Shown here piece by piece: positions 58,401 through 64,000 of a DNA stretch of 64,000 nt (positions are counted from its first letter, which is position 1; the number at the start of each line of letters is the position of its first letter). The notes beneath the pieces were generated by a model that was not told the DNA's origin, made no database searches, and was given only the letters and a program-made list of their open reading frames with translations. Location: the NCBI GenBank assembly GCA_036245805.1, contig BTRK01000006.1, forward strand, positions 33,732,901 to 33,796,900, written 5' to 3'. The position numbers and the translations under genes are program-made. Origin of the DNA: Pristionchus mayeri. Its lineage: Eukaryota > Nematoda > Chromadorea > Rhabditida > Neodiplogasteridae.

Positions 58401-60109
58401 TGATCTTCCCACCATCGTCGCCCTCAAGAAGAAGTACAAGGCGTATCTCTACCTGGACGAGGCCCATTCCATCGGTGGGTATTTAGTGTGGAGTATCCTT
58501 CCATGCCCTCGGCACTTACTGATAGCCGGTTTTCCTTTCCAGGTGCGATGGGTTCTTCTGGCAGGGGAGTCGTCGAGTACTGGGATGTCGACGTTAGAGA
58601 TGTAAGCATACGATTGTTTTTAAAAATCGAAAACGAACAAATACCAGGTGGACATCATGATGGGTACATTCACGAAGAGTTTCGGCGCTGCTGGAGGATA
58701 CATTGCTGGAAGCAAGGTGAGAGAGAATAACAAGAATTTATGATTTGTGAAGTTCATTAAAAATTTAAGAACAGGTGGAGATTCAAATCCACCGCTTTCA
58801 AATCCTAGACCCAATAATGTCGCTTGCAGCGTCTGGTCTCGCACCTCCGTCGTTCATCTCCCACTAACTTCTACTGCACTCCGATGTCTCCCCCCATTGC
58901 CGAGCAGGTATAAATACATTTGAAGCAGGTCATTATCAAATTTTCAATATTTTGAACTTTTAACACAAACATTTATTGCAGATCATCGGCAGCATGCTTA
59001 TTATCATGGGTGCGGATGGAACGAATGAGGGTGAGTTAGGGTGAACAAAACAAATAACAGATATGGAACCATATGGAATCGTTTGTGCCAAACCTAACCC
59101 TAAAATTTGTGCAGGAGCTCTCCGCATCGATCGTCTCTCGAGGAACGCCCGATACTTCCGATTGCGATTGAAGCAGGCGAGTTATTGCTCATTCGAATGG
59201 GGAGATAAGCAAATCATTTTCAAAAATTTATTACTTCCATCTGAAAATATAAAATGCAAATTACAGATGGGTTTCATCGTCTACGGAAGTAACGATTCGC
59301 CCGTCGTCCCTCTCCTCATCTTCTTCCCCACTCATTGCGGGTTAGATTTTACCTCTCGTTCATATCACTTTTTGAAAACTGGCTTACTATTTCATTTATC
59401 CACAGATTCCCTTTTCGGCTTTCCGATGAGTATTGATCATTGATCTCCTTTCTTTCCAGTGAGTATGGTCGTCAGATGCTCGCTCGTAAGATCGCCATCG
59501 TCGTCGTCTCCTTCCCCGCCACGGAAATGACCGAGAGCCGGTAGGTCGATCGAGATATACTGCCTGATTCAGTTTTATGAGGTGGCTTTTTCTGGCATCC
59601 ACTCGTTCTCTCGAATTCTAAATCCTTTACAGCGTCCGTTTCTGTCTCTCTGCAGCACACACGAAGGAGATGCTCGATGAGGTATTTTTTAAAATAGATT
59701 TTTAAATGTTTTGTTGAGTAATCACCATCCCCTATTATAGTATAACGTTCATTGTCCTACCCTCTCCCTTTCTTCGAACTCCCTCTTCACCACCTAATTA
59801 TGCGTATTTGATCAGCGGCCGAGGGGCACTCAAAGAGACGAGGCTCGAATTTAGGGGAGGCTCAAACTCGGCCTGCCGTGACCGTGCTAAGCGGTTTACG
59901 ATTGATTGCTAGTCTCGAACCACCTAGAAGATATCCCCTCTGATCTCACCGATACTACCGTATCCTCAATCTCAGATCTAGATTTTAAGATTCAAACAAT
60001 TCAATCTTTCATTTAGGTGCTGGATGCTGTGAATGAAGTAGGAGAGCACGCCTACTCCAAGCATTCGAAGCGTGCGCATCTCTACAAAAACAAGCGGATC
60101 GAGTGGTAA
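55410..60109 (+). CDS. SPTLC2: Serine palmitoyltransferase subunit 2 (LCB2/SPTLC2)
   Basis: Catalytic subunit of serine palmitoyltransferase in the ER membrane. It condenses serine with palmitoyl-CoA, the first step of sphingolipid synthesis, as a heterodimer with LCB1. Twenty-one exons: 55410-55493, 55610-55678, 55740-55807, 55947-56013, 56455-56562, 56686-56732, 57231-57301, 57416-57490, 57678-57802, 57950-58043, 58091-58167, 58354-58474, 58543-58601, 58648-58716, 58830-58907, 58982-59030, 59115-59176, 59267-59340, 59460-59540, 59633-59681, 60017-60109. They give 539 residues (human 562). A membrane helix ([13 protein letters not shown]) precedes YSDFENFY-like [16 protein letters not shown]-enzyme motifs: [19 protein letters not shown], and [13 protein letters not shown] with the Schiff-base Lys. 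The intron after 59176 begins with GC instead of GT. Intact. C. elegans has two such genes (sptl-2, sptl-3); I cannot assign which. Confidence 0.97.
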
Positions 60110-60797
60110 ATATGCTCGATCGGACGACCTACCGTACTCCTGCCATGCGAGCATATCCTACTGTAGCCTAGCTAGACAGCGTCACTTCCGCACTTTCCTG
60201 GCTGAATTCTAGTTGAACTCAGCCTCTCAAATCTACCGTGTTTTCACTCTGATTTCTGTGATTTTAAATTGTAAGCTAACGCTCAAGCACGGGTAGCCTT
60301 GTCGAATTGCAAACTGACTCAGCCCCACTGTATCATCTACTCGTTCCCCAGCCATCTGCATTTCTCATGGAATAAATCAACATTATTCTAAATATAATAG
60401 TTTATTCCGATATTTACAAGTAATCTTTGGTTAAATAATCTGCGTAGCTTGCACGAAATCGAGTATAAATACAAATAAAATAGATGTAACCGTGAACAAT
60501 GCAAGGGAACGTACGATTGATTATGCGAGTGAAATAGTACCGGAATTCGTGAAGGGAAAAGTAGGGGAAGAATACTGCGTTCATCGTTTCGGTTATCTGC
60601 CATTATACCATTGCATGACTAATCAACCAGAAACAAATTAAATACAATACAATATAAATCAATAGGGATGTGTGCAGCATTCAAGTGATGGGAGAAGGGA
60701 GAAGATCATAACTAGAGGTACCCGTAATTCTCGTCTCTGGTCATGGGGATAAACGCACCTATTTGAGTCAACTAGAAGCCTTAATTTTCGTAAGGAC
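60110..60797. other. Convergent 3' intergenic region
   Basis: This separates the stops of SPTLC2 (+) and the DSL gene (-). AATAAA-like signals (GAATAAATC near 60370) and AT-rich sequence fit overlapping 3' ends. No gene seen. Confidence 0.6.
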
Positions 60798-63758
60798 CTA
60801 GACGGGCAGTGCCTCATAGACCTTCTCCTTCTCTGTTGAGAAATCTACGGAAGTGGAAAACACAGTCGAAGCACATGTCGGAGGTTTTGTGTATCGAGGT
60901 TCTCCCGTCGTCTCGTCGATCTTCTCGGAGTGGACTTTCTTCGAATGTTCCTTCGCAGCTGAGAAGAGATCGTCGCCCTTGGAAGGAGAGGGAGGAGACA
61001 AGTCATCGGGCATCGGAAGAGAAATCTGCAATCAACAAAAATAGGGGAAGCGATAAGAGCTTTTCATATGCTTACCAGAACTGATTCTATTGTCTACATG
61101 CAATCACTCATCATAATCTAGATTAATCAACTGAATATGTCATATTTTTTCTATTCATGACTGATTAGCAACTGACGAATGACTGATTAGCAACTGACGA
61201 AGTTCTGCTTTGCTCGTGTCTTCGATTGGTCGTTGGATGGAGGGGCGGGGCTTCCGCAGACTCGGGAAGACTTGATGATGCGGAGTGCGACGACGAAGAG
61301 CAACAGGGCACAGATGAGCAGCAAGGAGCAAGTGAGAGCATCTGGAAGAGAGGACCGTAATGACACTGGAGCAGCGAGGAATACGGGATGTCATATAGCT
61401 TACGTGCGACGATGAAGTATTTGATGGTCGATTGAGCATCGGGCGCGGTTTCTACGGGTACGGTAGATTGCTCACAGAAGCGCCCTCCGAATCCGAAGGG
61501 GCATGAACAGATTGGAGAAGAGGAACGACCAGTTGATGAGAGACATGAACCTCCTGAAGAATACACTTGATTAGAAGGATAGAGAAATTAGCTATTTCAA
61601 CAATTGATTAAATACAGGTTTAACTGAATAAGCTACTTCTATCTGGACTGGGACGGCTAGTTGTGGTAGTTCAATTGGGCGATTTTTTGTCAATCCACAG
61701 CCGCCTGGTGACCTTGTGTGTTTGCTTAGCAGTGCAGGGGCCAGAAGGGGGGGGGACACTTCACACTCACTACATCTGTCCTTCCTTCCTCTTCTCCATC
61801 CCATTTCCGAATATCATAATGTCTATCGGATGCTCTCCCTCACCTCATCGAGTACACCCATAAACTGTACATCTCCCCCTCTCTCTCTATCATCTCTCGC
61901 CTATCCGATCGGTCCCTTTTGGGGGCTCTAAAAGCAGGTGAGAGGAGGAATGGCCATGCTCTCGCTTGCCACCTGTGACTGCAGAGGGATGTGAGGGTGG
62001 GCAGAGATGGACGAGGGAGTGCGAGAAAGTGAGAGAGTGCAGATTGCCTCAGCTTACCGTTCTTGCATGGGCATTGCTTCCTGTTGTCCAACGATCCGAT
62101 AGTACCAGAATTGTCTGAATATGGTAGGGTTAAGGTGTGTTCTTACTGATTAAGGTCGTCTTCGACTCACCCTTGGTTCGGATGCAGAGAGTCCTTCCGG
62201 GGGCTTTGGCGACGCAAGTCTCATCGGATGCACAGGGAGATCGCTCCTTAGAACACATCGAGAGATCTGCAAGGGGACCACGGGCTTAGACGTTTAAGGA
62301 GTTAGGATAATACCAAGGCTGCTTCCTTACCGATGTTGCAGAGTGCTCCAGACCATCCTTCTCTGCATGCACAAGTGCCAGTCTTGTTGTTGTGGCAGGC
62401 GCCATTCAGGCATCCCACTGCAGGAACACACTGAAAATATATTATTTATCCTTCCGTTGGCGCAAATTCAGAGTCTAATTTGGAAGGAAGTGTTTACCTG
62501 TTCGCATGCTGCCCCACTGAATCCCTCGGGGCATCTGCATCTTCCTCCATCACAAGCTCCTCCATTCTTGCACGCGATGGGACACACTTCTGCAACGATT
62601 GAATGAGTACTGTAGTCAGAGAAAATATCGATTGGCGATTGGCTTGTATTGATCATGTTGGGAGATGGCGGAAGATAGCGATCTAAAGTGGCGCACTTGT
62701 TGCGCAAGCCCGTTTTGCATACATCTACCTTTGCGCCCCGTCGGAAGAAGACTCGGATGCCTAATGGGGGAAAGTACAGGACGCTCTCAATTCGATGGGA
62801 AGACAAAGGAATGCTCGTGTTCTCTGACTGTTCTAGAGGAGTCATTCAGTCAGACAGAGCACCAATTTGTTGTCTCCCCCGGCGCTGTCAAATTAGGGGA
62901 AGGAGTAGTTAGTTGGTAGGAGGAGTGAGTGATGCATTTCACGCGAGGAGAGGGGGACTGTCAGAGAGTAACGTGATTAGATACCCATACTTCCCCCTTA
63001 GAACACCCATTTGAAATGAGAGAGGACACTGGCCTTAATTCGAAAGTGCGCGCATCTGCATTTGCGACGATTCTGATTGACATTTCGATACTACTGACAC
63101 CCACCTGCGCCCGTGCCTCAACCCCCCCCCCCTCCCCCTCTGACTCACTTGTTCAACGAATACAAAATCATGGCAAAAATAGTAAATTGTTCGTCAATCT
63201 GTAGATCTGCGGATAAGTCTGAAAGGGACTCACGTTGATCGCACTTCGGTCCCTGCCATCCTTCCATGCAGATTCTCTCTCCCTCAGGGGTGCATGCCAA
63301 GTGCATCTTCTCGTTCGGAGCACAATTCCAGCTGCAGAATGGTCCGTAGTAGTTCCTGCAAATGGAATATTGTAAGAAGGGGCTCTCTGGGTTAGAAATG
63401 CAGTTCTCACGAGGTGTCAATCAAGGCATACACGCTTATCGCGAGTCTTGTGCCCTTCGGCTGTTCCCGAAGCCTACTTTTCTGACCTAGCAACGTTCAC
63501 AGTCCTGCCCCGACTACCACGTGTTCTAGGGTATGGGGCATCTTATGTGCGAGAATCTAATCAATAGACTCGATGGAACTTCTTTTTAATCGTATTATAA
63601 TGTAGGGTAGTTGCTCACTTGGCACACTTGCTCTCTGAACTGGCGATGCTGATGAATCCCCCGATAGAGTGAACCTGAGGGGAAACACGGTCCAGATGAA
63701 CCGTCTCCATCTTGAAATCCTTGTCAGTCCGCACGGAGACATCCAGCAGAATCGGTTC
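60798..63758 (-). CDS. DSL-family Notch ligand (LAG-2/APX-1 type), 5' end missing
   Basis: Nine exons visible: 63619-63758, 63234-63355, 62498-62589, 62331-62430, 62171-62266, 62058-62114, 61404-61553, 61199-61341, 60798-61025. They give 375 residues from the first visible acceptor; the signal-peptide exon lies further upstream. The DSL domain reads CAKNYYGPFCSWNC, then LACTPEGERICMEGWQGPKC, which keeps the Tyr-Tyr-Gly and six-Cys pattern that binds Notch. EGF repeats follow: CPIACKNGGACDGGRCRC..., CLNGACHNNKTGTCAC..., a divergent one (CSKERSPCASDETC...), and CPCKNGGSCLSS.... A membrane helix (LLLICALLLFVVALRI) leads to a cytosolic tail ending KVYEALPV. This is a membrane-bound signalling ligand. 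The donor of the penultimate exon lies in a 22-bp duplication. Confidence 0.93.
61158..61201. repeat. 22-bp tandem duplication spanning a 5' splice site
   Basis: TGACTGATTAGCAACTGACG plus AA occurs twice without a mismatch (61158-61179, 61180-61201). On the minus strand each copy contains TTCGTCAGT, the end of a DSL-gene exon and its donor. The gene therefore has two identical donors 22 nt apart. Confidence 0.95.
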
Positions 63759-64000
63759 CTGGAGAGAGAAGAGGTTACTGTATCGCACAATTGTATCGAA
63801 TACTGTAACTACATGCAATCAATCAAAGGATGCCGCGCGAAAAAGCCACTGTTAAGAATGCGCGTTAATCCGGAACGTCTGGTCTATATCTCCGCCGGAA
63901 GAGATTACGAAGTAGACTCAATGGAGGGATAAGGAGCCGATAAGAGACTGGATAACACGTGGTAGTGTCAAGTGGATACCCAGAACAGACACGGGTCGAG
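63759..64000. other. Upstream intron or promoter of the DSL gene
   Basis: The acceptor TCTCTCTCCAG for the first visible exon ends at 63759. No signal-peptide exon is seen on the minus strand within the remaining bases, so the start is probably beyond the window. Confidence 0.55.

Noticed and set aside
60809..61084. Plus-strand frame opposite the last DSL exon
   Set aside because: Antisense shadow of the cytosolic tail exon, which is in phase with the membrane exon.

Overview
The window reads as nuclear DNA of a free-living-type nematode. The evidence is dense short introns (often 40-60 nt) with tttnag acceptors, genes packed tightly on both strands, a cuticle-collagen tail, a transthyretin-like gene, an innexin, insulin-like peptides, a DSL ligand and tRNAs inside introns. 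A diplogastrid such as Pristionchus would fit, but I cannot fix the species from the sequence. All gene models were built by hand by joining exons and checking splice phase. Where an exon list is given, the summed length is a multiple of three and the protein aligns with what I know of the family.

Layout, left to right. At 1-131 is the 3' end of a cuticle collagen, then a transthyretin-like secreted protein (428-866), then about 7.6 kb of pyrimidine-rich, gene-poor DNA. From 8497 to 14946 (+) lies a two-Ig, single-pass membrane protein; one intron carries a fold-back transposon containing the DNA-binding half of a mariner transposase. It converges on cct-7 (16376-21183, -), the eta subunit of the TRiC/CCT chaperonin, which has 17 exons and two fold-back elements in its introns. 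Upstream are a third fold-back element with a 9-bp target duplication, a small unrecognised acidic gene (23390-24003, -) and a complete 20-exon CYP4-family P450 (24934-28609, -) with tRNA-Thr in an intron. A nuclear protein with a FLYWCH/FAR1-like zinc-binding domain follows (30577-33102, +), then two tandem paralogues of a four-helix membrane protein with PPSY tails (33595-34983 and 35306-36707, -).

From 40945 to 49247 (+) is an innexin. Its 4.7-kb sixth intron holds, on the opposite strand, two insulin-like peptide genes. One of these has its B-chain and A-chain exons separated by a mariner-sized element. The same intron holds a further fold-back element and a tRNA-His; an identical tRNA-His lies 3.3 kb downstream. 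After a gene-poor stretch come a possible small membrane protein (53330-54184, -), a complete serine palmitoyltransferase LCB2/SPTLC2 gene (55410-60109, +) and most of a Notch ligand of the DSL family (60798-63758 and beyond, -).

The genes are independent housekeeping, signalling and metabolic loci. I see no operon-like pathway cluster and no clear new multi-gene system. The most unusual material is the nested insulin locus, the tandem PPSY-tailed membrane proteins with a repeated GATCTTTGATC motif, the fold-back elements (one with a tRNA-like module, one with a captured mariner DNA-binding domain), and the duplicated splice donor in the DSL gene.
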